From assembly GCA_031841125.1 (NCBI GenBank), contig CM063108.1:26215399-26279398 (forward strand): a DNA stretch of 64,000 nt, read 5' to 3'. This document shows, piece by piece, positions 23,045 to 34,557 of the stretch; positions within the stretch are counted from its first letter, which is position 1; every line of letters starts with the position of its first letter. A model generated the notes under the pieces. The model ran no database searches and was not told the DNA's origin. It was given only the letters and a program-made list of their open reading frames with translations. The translations under genes and the position numbers were made by a program. Origin of the DNA: Acanthococcus lagerstroemiae. Its lineage: Eukaryota > Arthropoda > Insecta > Hemiptera > Eriococcidae.

Positions 23045-25040
23045 CTTCAAGAATTTCTTACATTGTAAATTTTCGGAAAAAATTTCCAATAATTTCCGAA
23101 GAATCGCATTGGAACAAATCTCCATTGTTTTCCAAAAAATTTCATTAACATTCTTCGAGAAAATTTCCTGATAATTTATGAAGAATTTTACCGAAAGCAC
23201 TCGGAGAATAACACCAAGAGTTTTGAAGAATTGTACCGAAAATCATCAGAAAAAGCCTTCGAATATTTCCAAGGAATTTGATGAAAAATATGCGGGACGA
23301 TTCCTTTGATTCTCAGAGATTATTTCCGACGAACTTTATTGAAAATATTACGGGTAAATTTCCGATCATTTACAATGAATTCTATCGGACATTACTGAAA
23401 CACATCCGATGATTTCAGGAGAAATTTGTGGAAAATTCTAGGAAAACTCTGCAACTATGCCAAAGGATTTTATCAGAAATCATTGAGAAGTACCTTCGAT
23501 GATTCTTGAATGTTTTCTTCAGAAAGATCTTTCTTGGAAAACATTGGAAATTTTTTCTAAAATTTTTCGATGAGATTCTTCGGAAATTATCGGTGTTGTT
23601 TTATGAAAATTTCCGATGGAATTTATTCAAAATTATCGGAAAATTTTCTCGGAGATTTTCGAGGAAATTCTTTAGAAAATACTGGACTTTTTTCTGAATA
23701 TTTCCGATGAAATTCTCCGGAAATCACATTTTTTCTCCAAGATTTCTGATTAATTCCTTAGAAATAATTGAAAATTTCCCCCGAACATGTTTCACGAAAA
23801 TCTCTGAAAAGCATCAAAATTTCTTCCAAAGATATCCTTCCAAAATCATCTGGGATACTTCTCGATGATTCTTGATAAAATTGTTTGGAATCATTGGAGA
23901 TTTTCCTAAAATTTCTGACAAAATTCGCCGGATAAAATTCATCGAAATTGACCGGAAAACTACCCTTAATATTATTTTCGAAAAAGTTTGTCGAAAATAA
24001 TCATTGAAAATCAAAGGAATCGTCTCGAATATTTTGCATGACATTTCTTGGAAATAATCGAAGATTTCTTCTGAAGATTTTCGGTACAATTCTTCGAAAC
24101 TTTTGGTGCTATTCCCCGAGTGCCTTCGATAAAATTCTTCAAGAATTATCAGGAAATTTTCACGAAGAATTTTTCGGAAATTTTTCGGAAAACAATGAAA
24201 ATGTTTTCTAAAGATTTCCGAAATTATTGAAAATTTTCCCGAAAATTTACAGTGAAACTGCTTCAAAATCATCCAAGATTTTTTCCGAAGATTTACGATG
24301 AAATTCTTCGGAGATTATCGAACATTTTTTCAGAAGATTTTCGATGAAATTCATCAGAAACCGCGTCGAAGTTTTTCTACGAACATTTCCTATAAAAATT
24401 CTTCAAAAATTGTCAGGAAATTTTCTCGAAGAATGCTGATGAACTTTCTTGGAAAATATTGGGAATTTTTTCTAAAAACTTTCGATGAGACTCTTCGGAA
24501 ATTATCGTCGTTTTCCAAAAACTTCCGATGCAATTCTTTAAAAATTATCGGAAAATTCTCCTAAAGATTATCGAGGAAATTCTCTGGGAAACACTGGACC
24601 TTTTTTTTTTTGAATATTTCCGATGAAATTCTACGGAAATTATCACATTTTTACTCCAAGATTTCTTACTAATTACTTAGAAATCATTGGAAATTTTTCC
24701 CAAACATTTTTGACGAAAATCTCTGAAAAGCATCAACATTTTTTCTAAGATATCCTTCTAAAATCATCAGAGATACTTCTCGATGATTCTTGATAAAACT
24801 GTCGGGAATCATTGGAGATTTTCCCTAAAATGTCTGACAGAATTCGACTGAATTCATTGGAGACATCTCTCAATGATGTCCGATGAAATTCTTCGAAAAT
24901 TATCGCAAATTTTTCCTGAATAGGAGATTTTTCTAGAAGATTTCCGATGAAATTTTTCGGAGACTTAGAAAATTTTATCCTGAAGATTCTTGATAAAATT
25001 CTTCAAAAGCCATCGGAGTGCTCCTCGAATATTTCCCTTG
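23045..25040. repeat. AT-rich inverted and direct repeat cluster
   Basis: The segment 23150-23500 is inverted at about 23815-24165. GAATTGTACCGAAAATC answers GATTTTCGGTACAATTC, and GACGATTCCTTTGATT answers AATCAAAGGAATCGTC. The segment about 23500-23950 is repeated directly at about 24400-24860, with shared GAAAATCTCTGAAAAGCATCAA and ACTTCTCGATGATTCTTGATAAAA words. Within this, short words around CGATGAAATTCTTCGGAAATTATCG recur every few tens of bases. The 152-codon minus-strand ORF at 23814-24272 is just these repeats read in one frame. Confidence 0.8.
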
Positions 25041-27622
25041 AAATTCTTATCGAAGAGACCGCTCGCCTGGCGAAACAACGTGCACCTGGTTTCGCGAAAA
25101 ATTAGTTTTCCTATGGTGGAAGGAAAACCGACTAACCCTGTATGCACCTATGTATTTGATTTTGACAGATTTTCAAAACATTTTTTCCCTCCCCACTATA
25201 TTATTTTCCCCCTCAAGAATCACAGTCTGGCTACGGGCCTAATTCAAGTTGTTCATCATTGCTCATTTTGCATTGAACAGATATATAGTTCGCGTTGTCT
25301 AATTACCAGGGGCGAAGAAAAGAAGATAGACCTTGGGCCGGAAAAATAAATGCTAGAAGCCCAGAAAGAAATCGCGGAATTTCGTATTTCAATTTGGTCG
25401 TGTATGTGTAGACATCAGTTGTGCAACATCTTTTTGCATGACCCGCGACATGTTCCGTGTCGCGCAACGTCGTCGTATGATGTACAACCAAATTTCTGTT
25501 CGTGTGGACGCGCCTTAAGATACCCTTTCACGATTTATAGCAGAAAAATCGATTTTTGCTCCACTTTTAACCCCCTTAAGTGGGTATAGCACACCTCGGA
25601 TGGGCGGAGACTCTTGGGACGTTATATAGGGAAGGGTTCTCTATAATCGTACCAAGTTTCGTTTCTTCCCGAATTTTATCCACTTTTGTGCATTTATACG
25701 GGGACTAATCGCTCTCGTTATCGATCTTCTATTCTGTTGTTCGAAACGCGTCGATCGTTCTTCACTTATCTCGAATGTTCGCGGGAGCGTTCGCCACAGT
25801 ATGTTTAAGCCTCATTGAAGGGGAAAGGAGGGGGAATATCCAACCCCTGAGACCTAGAACTTGCTCCTTGATCATTTTTCTATTCCAAGTCTAATGAAGT
25901 TATAATTTTTTTTTAAATGTTCATTTCTTGAAAGAAGATGTAGTACCCAACTCATTGCCATGAAAAACAAAAATATAATCTGCGCTTACGCCATGTTTCA
26001 TCTAGAGATGCGATCATCTCATCTTCTCTCCATTTGAGCCACTACCCCGACCCAAAACTCTCTAATACATCGTTCCAAATCTTCTTAATGGGATTAGCCC
26101 ACCTGGAAAATTTCTCGTTGACTTAAGGTTAGTCCGTCTATAGGCTCGGGAGGAAGGGGGTTTGGGGGTGGTATGGATACAGAAAGGCTAGAAGAAGGAA
26201 AAGAGTGAAACTATGGGAAGCGATATAATTCGAGTTTAATTCGTTTTCAACCCACGCTACAGCTGTAATTTACAAAGAAAGAGAAGTAAAAAATAGGAAG
26301 GAGTATACGTATAGGGTTTTTTTTCTTCTTTTCGCCTTTAGTTTTCAACTTTTACCCTTGTCGGCGCGTAGCGTCGCCCTCTGTCGCCTCCCCGGCTGTC
26401 ACTTTTTTCTCTTCTCCGCGCCTCCGGCGTTCCGTGGCCGCGTTCCCGCGCCGCGTGTTCGCTAGTAAACCGTGTAAACGGTTAAGTGGATATAATTCAT
26501 TCAGTTTTCCATTTCCTTTTTGACTTCCTGAATATGGAGCGCTGCGCTTTCCTTATATCCTGCCCTGTCGACGCGACGCAACGGCTGGGCTTTCCTTCTT
26601 TCAGCGTGTAGCGAGCGTGTTTTTCCCATTCTCGCGTCTCCGCGTATTATACCGCGCGCCGCCGCCGCCGCCGCCGTGCCTGAATATGCCTCTTTTTCGT
26701 GTCCACGGTAATGTTTTGTTTTGCTCTTTCTCGCAAACCTTTTGTAGATTTACGTGGAAATCGGAATGCTTCTGCTCGCAAAGAGGAAGAGCGAGCCGCA
26801 GAGAGAAAGAGAGAGAGAGAGAGAAAGACAGCTAGGGTGCGAGAAAGATAGTAGTGAAAAGAGAAGAGAGGAAAGGAATGAAAAAGAAAAGAGGGCACCT
26901 ATACGCCGAACGAACGAGGAAACGGCGGTAATATTTCAAAAGTGAACAGCGAGTATATGCACCCGTCATATATTATATGTTACATTAACGTTTCCCAAAA
27001 TGGGGTTAAGCGAGCATATAGGCGCGAGCGGTTGTACACGATACTCAACACGGCACCAGTTTAGGACGACTGAAAAGAGCAACAGCCGAGATTGCCGAGC
27101 GCTATTTCAGCTTTTCGTTCGCTTTCGTAGATACATGCGAATTATATGTACGCGATACGATACTCGTCGCGCAGAAATGCCTCTCCAATTCATCATCTTC
27201 CGCCGAAAGCCCTTTTCTCTGGTGTTTGATAAAGTGAAAAATTGCGTACAAGCGGAGGAAATTCAATCTCCGGCGGTTGTCACCGGTTGCGACGTCGATT
27301 ATCAACGGCGAAGCCGACTGGCGGGCGGCGATGCATCACGTCGGCTCCGCGCGCTGACAGCAATTCGCGAAAAAAAAAAACGCTTACGTGTGCTCGGTGT
27401 TCGGCGCGACACCTTCGCTCAGCGCACAGTCAATTCGTTGGCTGATTGCGATACTGCGGCGCGCGAGCTTAAGGCGATCTCGGAAGTCAGGTCAGAAATG
27501 TCAGATGTACGTGTAACTGGAACCTTGAAGACGAATGTGCACGCAGGTATTCCCTTCGAGCAAATCCAGCCTACTCGTAGCAGCGAATGCGGAAACTGCA
27601 CTAATCCCTTCGTATCACCCAC
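25041..27622. other. No gene seen; CpG-rich unique region and simple repeats
   Basis: A MITE-like end (CTGGCTACGGGCC) is visible near 25232. From about 26340 to 27480 the sequence is CpG-rich, with a (GCC)n run near 26659-26676 and a GA tract near 26804-26824. The 226-codon ORF at 27000-27680 has no recognisable domain and runs into the LINE, so I do not call it. A promoter or conserved non-coding role for the CpG-rich part is possible but unsupported. Confidence 0.4.
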
Positions 27623-27639
27623 GTGCAGTCACATTACCA

Positions 27640-30600
27640 TCACCCAATTACACCAATTAACATGGACTTGGCGTGCGTAAAATCAACTTCCGGAGGTAAA
27701 ATACCCCCCTCCCCCATTGGATCTCCGGGACGGGAGTCCCACGCTAAGGCCTCAGAACAACAAAAGAAGAGAGTGCAACTGAAAGTAGCCACATGGAATG
27801 TTAGAACACTACTAGATTGCAAGGCTGACCGACCGGAGAGGACTCCTATCATCGACAGGGAACTGCAGAAATACAACATCGACATAGCACTAAGCGAAAC
27901 ACGAATATCCGGCGAGGGCTCTCGAAAAGAAAAAAACTATACCTTCCACTGGAGTGGCTGTGAGCCTGGACGCCCTAGACAATACGGAGTAGGCTTTGCT
28001 CTAAGGAACTCCGTAAACCAGAACTGCAACCCCACAGTCATCGGGATCAACAAGCGGATTGCACAACTGAAGATGGATTACTGCGGAAGACCAATCTCAT
28101 CAGCGCCCACGCTCCTACCCTGCCAGCTAAAGACACAGTAAAAGCGATATTCTATAATGAGCACGATAAGGCTCTAAGAAACATTCCAGAACGTGAAAAC
28201 CTTGCTATACTGGATGACCTCGACGCTAGAGTTGGGAGAGACCACACTGCCTGGAGCGGAATTATTGGTAATTATGGAACTGGGAACATGCATGAGAACG
28301 GAGAGCACCTCCTGATCTTCTGTGCCGCACACGACCTGATCATTGCTGATACAATATTCCCAGTCAAGGACATACATAAGGGAACATGGAGGCATCCAAG
28401 ATCCGGACACTGGCACGCCTTGGACCATATACGCGTTATGAAACCAGACGTGACCCACAGTGGCCTAACCCGAGTGTACAGAGGTACAGAGGCTGGCACA
28501 GACCATCCCCTACTGGTCTCCAAAATATATTGCCGACCCACGCGATCCGCAAGACCACCAAAGAAAGAAGCCAAAAGAAGACTCAACGTACCAGCTCTCA
28601 AAGTGGAGGCAAAGATACCAGAACTAAAACAAGCAATCGCTAAATGCGATTTATCAAGAGTGTGGGACCGCGAATATGGTCGACCACTTTGGGGGCTGGT
28701 CCCCTTGAGGGAACCTTGAGCTCCGCTCAGTACCACCGGCCGGTTGGGAAGCGTACTTCAGCGAGTTGTCGTCGCAGCCACCAACCGGTTGACAAAGATT
28801 GCTCAGCTGGATGGGGCACAGCGAGAGTGGAGGAGTAAGGGTCGGTAGACTCCAGCAAAAAACCACAATAAAGAACTACACCAGTACAGTTGGAAACTAT
28901 AAATATGTATTATTCCAATCAAAAGAATCAGTAATTACACAGCGTTGTAACTGTAACAAACTTTATAAGCGGGTATCGCCACAAAGAGGAAACACTGTGG
29001 CCGAGAAATGGCAAAGCATTAGAGACCAAGTGCTAGCAACTGCAGAATCCACACTTGGCCCAGCCCCAAAAGAAAAAACCCTGACTGGTTCGATGAGAGC
29101 TCAGAAATACTCGAAAGGGCATTAAATACCAAGGCCGCCGCACACACTCGCTTACTAGGCCTGCCAACAAACAACGTGCTAGCCGCCGAACTCAAAGCAG
29201 CTAAACGGGCTCTCAAAAACGCGACCAGGAAAGCAAAGAATGACTGGTATATGAAAAAATCCGTGGAAATTCAAGAACTTCCGACATCATCCGAGGAAAT
29301 TGTACACCTGGAGGTCTGCAGGAGAGAGACACCAAAACCAAATAGATGACTTTGTGGTGAGCAACCAATGGAAAACATCGATATGGAATGTTGAAACGTA
29401 CACAGGAAAAGACTGCGGTAGCAACCAGCAGCCACTAATAGCAAAAAGCCCACTGCGATTGAAAATAGATGGTGCTTACTAAAGAATCCTGCATACAAAA
29501 CCACAGTTAAGGAAAACCTGGAAAAACTCGCCACCCAAAGAGAAATCCCAGACCTGAATGCCGAAGAAACATGGCTCAGAATGAAAGAGAGCCAAGAAAC
29601 GACGGCAAAGATGGTACCAAAACCAGCCAAAAAAAAGGGAGGAATGGATCACGGATGATACATGGAGGACAATTGAGGAGCGGAAAGCCCTGAAGGGAGA
29701 ACTGCAGGATGAAAGGAAGAGGAAGCGGTACGAACAGACAAGCAAGGAAGTCAGGAAAAAATGGCGAGAAGCTAGAAACAGGTATATAGAAGAGATCTGC
29801 GAAGAAATCAAGAAACATCAGCTCAAAAACGATATCAGAGACATGCTTCAGAAAATCAGAAGGATCACACGGACTTTTGAAGCGAATAAAGCTCTACCTC
29901 TGAGAGACCACGATGGAAAAATACTGACAAGCTCAGAGGAAATCAAAACGAGACGGCGCGAATACTGTAAGAACCTAATGGTGAACGAAATTGAAAAAGG
30001 GTAAATCAGCAGGTGCAGATGGCATAGTTTCGGAAATGCTGATAGCAGCACCGAAGGAAAGCACCAAATTATTATACCTCATGTGCAACGAAATTTGGAA
30101 AGAGCTGAAATGGCCGAGGACTGCTAATCCAAATCAGACTGCTCACACTACAGAACAATTTTGCTAATATCACGAGCGAGCAAAGTTTTACTCAACATCC
30201 TGCACGAACGGATTCAGGCAAACATCATCCCACAGATACCACCAGAACAGGCTGGTTCTGTCCCTGGCAAAGGCACGAGAGAGCAAATTCTCAATATTCG
30301 CCAGGTGATAGAAAAAGCTCGGGAGTTCAACAAGCCAGTGTATTTATGCTTCATCAACTACGACAACGCGTTTGATGTCACCTGGCTGATATTCTGAAGT
30401 TTTTCAGGAAAACTAGAAGTACCAAAGCACTTGATTGCTCTGCTTAAGAGCCTATACAAAGACAACTCAACTCAAGTGAGAGTAAAATGAGAACTCACGC
30501 AGCACTTCAAAACCGCCAAAGGAGTATGACAGGGATGTATACTCTGCCCCATCCCTTTCAACGCCTGTGGAGAGTGGGTTATGACACAAAGATGGATGGG

Positions 30601-31441
30601 AAGTAGGAGAGTCGCTAAGAGGAAAACGCATATCTGGCCTTACATTTGCAGACAATACCACTCTGCTAGCCACAACGGTAAGAGAACTGAGGGGAATACT
30701 GAAGAGAGTAGAGGCAGCTAGTGCCGCGGCGGGCCTGAGAATGAATAAGTCCAAAACTAAAATTATGATAGTCGACCACACGAATCACCACCAACCAGGG
30801 ATCACAGATGTGGATGGAATCGAAGTAGTGCAAGACTTCACATACTTGGGTTCCATGGTGTCCAACAGAGGCGACTCAGAAGGAGAAATAAGAAGAAGAG
30901 CGGCAATCGCAAAAACAGCAGTAGGAAAGCTCCATTGAATCTGGAAAAGTCATGATGTCACAAAACACACCAAGCTGAAAATAATCAAGTCCCTGATTTT
31001 TCCAATCTTTTTGTATACAGCAGAGTGCTGGACAGTGAAAAACGCTGACATACAGCGAATTGAGGCTTTCGAGATGTACTGCGATAGACGTACGCTGAGA
31101 ATCCCATGGACCAAGAGGAGGACGAATGCGTCGATACGCGAAGAACTTGGCGTGAATGATAGACTCGGCACAGTCATCAGGAGACGCATTCTCAGTTACT
31201 TTGGTTACACAACCAGAAGAGACAATCTGAAGAAACTGACTGTGCAGGAAAGAGTAGACGGGACCTGGTTGCGCTATAGGTCACCCACACGATACATAGA
31301 TGTAGTACGAAAACTCACTGGTAAGACGATGGAATCATGTACTAGGACAGCCGAGGACAGAGACAACTGGAGGAACTTGGTCGGCTTGGTGATCTGATCA
31401 CAATGCCCGAAACCGAGCAAACAAAGAAGAAGAAATAAAAA
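27640..31441 (+). pseudogene. APE-type LINE retrotransposon, decayed and apparently mosaic
   Basis: In order: endonuclease start (VATWNVRTLL at about 27785, IALSETRISGEG), endonuclease end after a frameshift (ENGEHLLIFCAAHDL, TWRHPRSGHWHALDHI, TDHPLLVSK at about 28295-28530), a linker (AEKWQSIRDQVLATAEST), then from 29277 a second endonuclease end (KLYTWRSAG...NQID). The RT follows: GKSAGADGI near 30007, RASKVLLNILHERI, PPEQAGSVPGKGTREQI, YLCFINYDNAFD, and the active-site box as FADN at 30645-30656 where the family has FADD. A C-terminal region (VQDFTYLGSMVSNRGDSEGE; LRIPWTKRR) ends at 31398, followed by an A-rich tail. Many stops and frameshifts make it non-functional. Two endonuclease C-termini in a row suggest insertion or recombination of related LINEs. 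Confidence 0.88.
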
Positions 31442-33944
31442 ACTCTTCAGTACGTCCTTGAGTGTCAGTTCTAGTGTTAGATTCGAGAAATGAATGATTT
31501 ACTCGAACTCATGTTCCAAACATTTCCTGCAGTCTCCGGCAATCTTAGGCATTTTTATGATACAATTGCCCTGGCAGCTCTGAAGATGTGAATTGGTAAC
31601 GCTGATTGATTCGCATTGGAGGTATGAAACTGGCCTGTTATAGAATTTGGTATCATAGGAGGGTAACCGGAGTGGGAAGCCAAGAGTTAACCGCATGTTC
31701 GATTTGTTGTGTCATTAAAGTTTAATTTTCGCTCGTTTGCTGTAACTCGGATGAGCAGAATCGGCGTGTCGCTTCCGGTCGTTGCGTCGCGAATGTTTCG
31801 TACACTCCCACACTGCTGTATGTAAGTAGAATGTGAGCAGGAAACACTAGATACCAGCCTACTCGTGTAAGCATATACGGAGTAAAAAATTCGTCTAAAG
31901 TGCTTTTTTTCACTCTTTTTTCCTCTGTTACGACGCGGTAAGAATCAGCTCATCGAGTGTGTACGCTGACGATGAAAATCGACTCTTTTGAATTTAAGCC
32001 GAAATATAGTGAGCGAGTTGCTGATGCGAGAGAGACGGTAGACTCGCGGCCGGAGAGATAAGTGGGTATTTTCTCTTCTTAAAAACGAGAGAACGTATAG
32101 GTGTGCGTATAGATTGAAGACTATGTACGGGGAAAAAAAAACCGCGCGCGCCAACCTATCGTTACTTTTTCAAATATTTGAAACAGATGCCGAAAAGACG
32201 AAGGGGAACCCGAAAAAAAAAGCAAAGGAAAAAAAGTACGAGAAAAGGGTGGAAGACAAGGAAGAGTTTGAAGCAGGCAATTTCTTTTTCCCATCGCGAA
32301 GTAGTTTGATTAAAAGGAGAGCCAGAAGCTGTCAACTCTGGGGCTGTATCAAATGGAATACATTAGCGGTTAAGCGTTTGCCAAACAGAATGGTGTGTGC
32401 TCGTGTATACATACAGATGCGGACATATTATACACGTATACGTATCCGTGTGTAGTATAAGCTCTCTTATGCTATTCAAAACGGTTTCGAAATATTCCAG
32501 GTCTGTGTGCCTGTGTGCGTACATGTGTACATACGAGCACAGAAGTGTGCTCGTGTGCAGGCCCCGTCTTCTTATATACTCGTACCTCTATATACTCTAC
32601 ATACCCTTGTCCCTTAAACGTGCCCTCTTTTCGCCAGCGTATCTGCCGTGTTCACGCGAACCTGGTCCTCAACAGCGTCGTCGTCCTCATCTGCGCCCCG
32701 ACGCCTACATCGCCGAGCACACACGAAAGAAGACTCGCAAATTGATTTCGCTTTATTTGCAATTGTCGGAGATTCGTTGGAGCGTCGAACTCTTCGTATA
32801 TTTACGGATACTTAACACTCGTATAACGTATATACACATACGACGGAAAGAGAAGGCGAACGTACGAATAGCTGTACAGAGTGAAGGCGGCAGCTCAGCA
32901 GCCGAGGCGACGGTAGCGGCTAAGCCGTAAAGCTATATTATGTAAATGGATAATGGATGTAAATGTGTTTTCTCGGCGCGATACGACGACGGTTGTGTGT
33001 GCATGCTCCAGTAATATACTAAATCTGACGGATACTCGGAGGAATGGGCGAAAGAGCTCTTTTGCCGAGAGAGTGGCAGAGCGAGGGAATGTCGGCGTCG
33101 CGCGTCGTGCACCGGCGACGCGACGCGGATTAGCGGCTTGTTTGAGCGCAAATAAAAGCGAACTAATACGGATTTTCGGTGTAGCTGGGTACGTTTATGT
33201 GTAGAAATGGAGGTGGGAAGTGTAAAGTATGTATTTATACATCGTCGCGCCGGCGATGTTGGTGCGAACCTCTTTTTACGAGACCGTCGATGTCGGCTTC
33301 GCTACGATGGGAACACTCTTAGCACGATGTCTGTCGTCTGAGCACCGCTTTGCAGACTCGTCGACGTATTTGCTTGTTTCAAAGGCGTTTCTGTAGCGGA
33401 CGTCTGAGCAGGGCGAAAGCAATCGGCTGACGAATTCACGATGACACGATGTCGACTAGGAATAGTCAGAAAGACCGCAAGGATACTACAATCAACGAAG
33501 AAACTGGTATCAACCCTCCAGATCCGTTCTTAATGCCAATTTGGTGTAGCGGGTAGGATCCAATGTGGAGAGAATGTTGGGATGGAAGTCCTCGAGGTTC
33601 AGTTGAGCGTTGACGATAGGGTTATCAGTCTTACGGCCAGTTTGATACAGCTCTCCATTTCGCCTAGCGTTGTTCGACTCCGAGCAGGAGCAAACCAAAT
33701 GCGTTGGTTCATGAAAAGAGCAGTTCGCTAAATTACTCCGAGCAAAGACCATCGGCTCACTGGTCAGCAATTCTGGTTTAACTGTGTACTACATTACCAC
33801 TACTTTGTGAGCAGTGCCGGAGCGAGAGCAGTAAGTCAAAATGTAACATCTGTGGTCCTACGATCTTAGTACTAACTAAATCCTAGGAAATTATATCCTG
33901 CAGAAGAATCTCCATACTCAACATTTCGACATTTCCAAGAATTA
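31442..33944. other. No gene seen; CpG-rich unique region
   Basis: From about 31700 to 33430 the sequence is CpG-rich and non-repetitive, resembling the blocks at 1.4, 22.2, 26.4, 48.4 and 55.9 kb. ORFs here have biased R/T/S content and no domains. A minus-strand ORF of 86 codons at 33510-33770 is cleanly open but unrecognised. Confidence 0.4.
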
Positions 33945-33966
33945 ATGCAAAGAAAGAAAGAGAGAG

Positions 33967-33997
<31 letters not shown>

Positions 33998-34153
33998 AAA
34001 AATCTTTTGACTTGTTGGATTTTTTCAACTCAACGGAAATTTCCCAATTTCGGCTGACTGAAATGGTAAATTTTCCCAACTGCTGAGTAAAAAATTTTCC
34101 ACGTGGGTAGGGGCGAAGAGGGTAGGGCAGCCCCCCCCACCAGTACGTCCCTG
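33945..34153 (-). mobile_element. Truncated hAT-like MITE fused to an (AAAG)n microsatellite
   Basis: Read on the minus strand, the element starts at 34153 with CAGGGACGTACTGG and a G-run. It then follows the same body as the complete copy at 42075-42377 (CAGTTxGGAAA, ATTTCAGTCAG, AAAATCCAACAA, AAAGxTTTTTCTT). Similarity ends in a run of AAAG/GA units at about 33949-33999, so the far terminus is missing. The octamer after the intact end, GGTGACAC, has no partner on the other side. Confidence 0.7.
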
Positions 34154-34410
34154 GGTGACACACCATCAACTAATAACTAAAAACATTACTTCATTAGGCA
34201 TTCTAAGCTGTGATTTTTTGTTTTATCAACAAGAACAAGACAGCAGACTTGCAGCCAACTGATGAATGAAAGAATGATAGTTCGTAGCTCTCAGCACGCA
34301 GCAAAGTTGCCAAAATTCAAAAATATGAAATGTAAAAAATAAGTGTAGACTGAAATGTGAGATATAGAAAATGCCTGACGTTGTATATAAAGAATGCACG
34401 ACATTGATCA

Positions 34411-34489
34411 AAAATACCTGAGTGCCGAGGAAATGTCGGAAAAATCTAGAAAATACCTGAGTACCGAGAAAATACCGGAAGAATCTCGA
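34411..34489 (+). repeat. Two tandem 39-bp units
   Basis: AAAATACCTGAGTGCCGAG at 34411 recurs as AAAATACCTGAGTACCGAG at 34450. Both are followed by GAAA and a CGGAA(A/G)AATCT ending. Confidence 0.7.
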
Positions 34490-34557
34490 ATTGCCTAAAA
34501 TCTCAAGCGATTGCCGGAGGGTTGGTAACACTGGAATCAATCAATCAATCAAGACCT

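Noticed and set aside
23150..24165. CRISPR-like or bacterial repeat array
   Set aside because: The repeats are imperfect and AT-rich, have no constant spacer length, and the window is eukaryotic with no cas genes.
23814..24272. 152-codon minus-strand ORF rich in F, I, S, E, K
   Set aside because: It is the inverted-repeat words read in one frame; the same DNA words recur throughout the cluster.
27000..27680. 226-codon plus-strand ORF
   Set aside because: It has no recognisable domain, is R/T/C-rich as expected of CpG-rich non-coding DNA, and ends inside the LINE's 5' region.
33510..33770. 86-codon minus-strand ORF with an M start and clean reading frame
   Set aside because: I could not link it to any family. 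A single short open frame with no paralogue or splice context is not enough for a gene call, though a protein search would be worth running.
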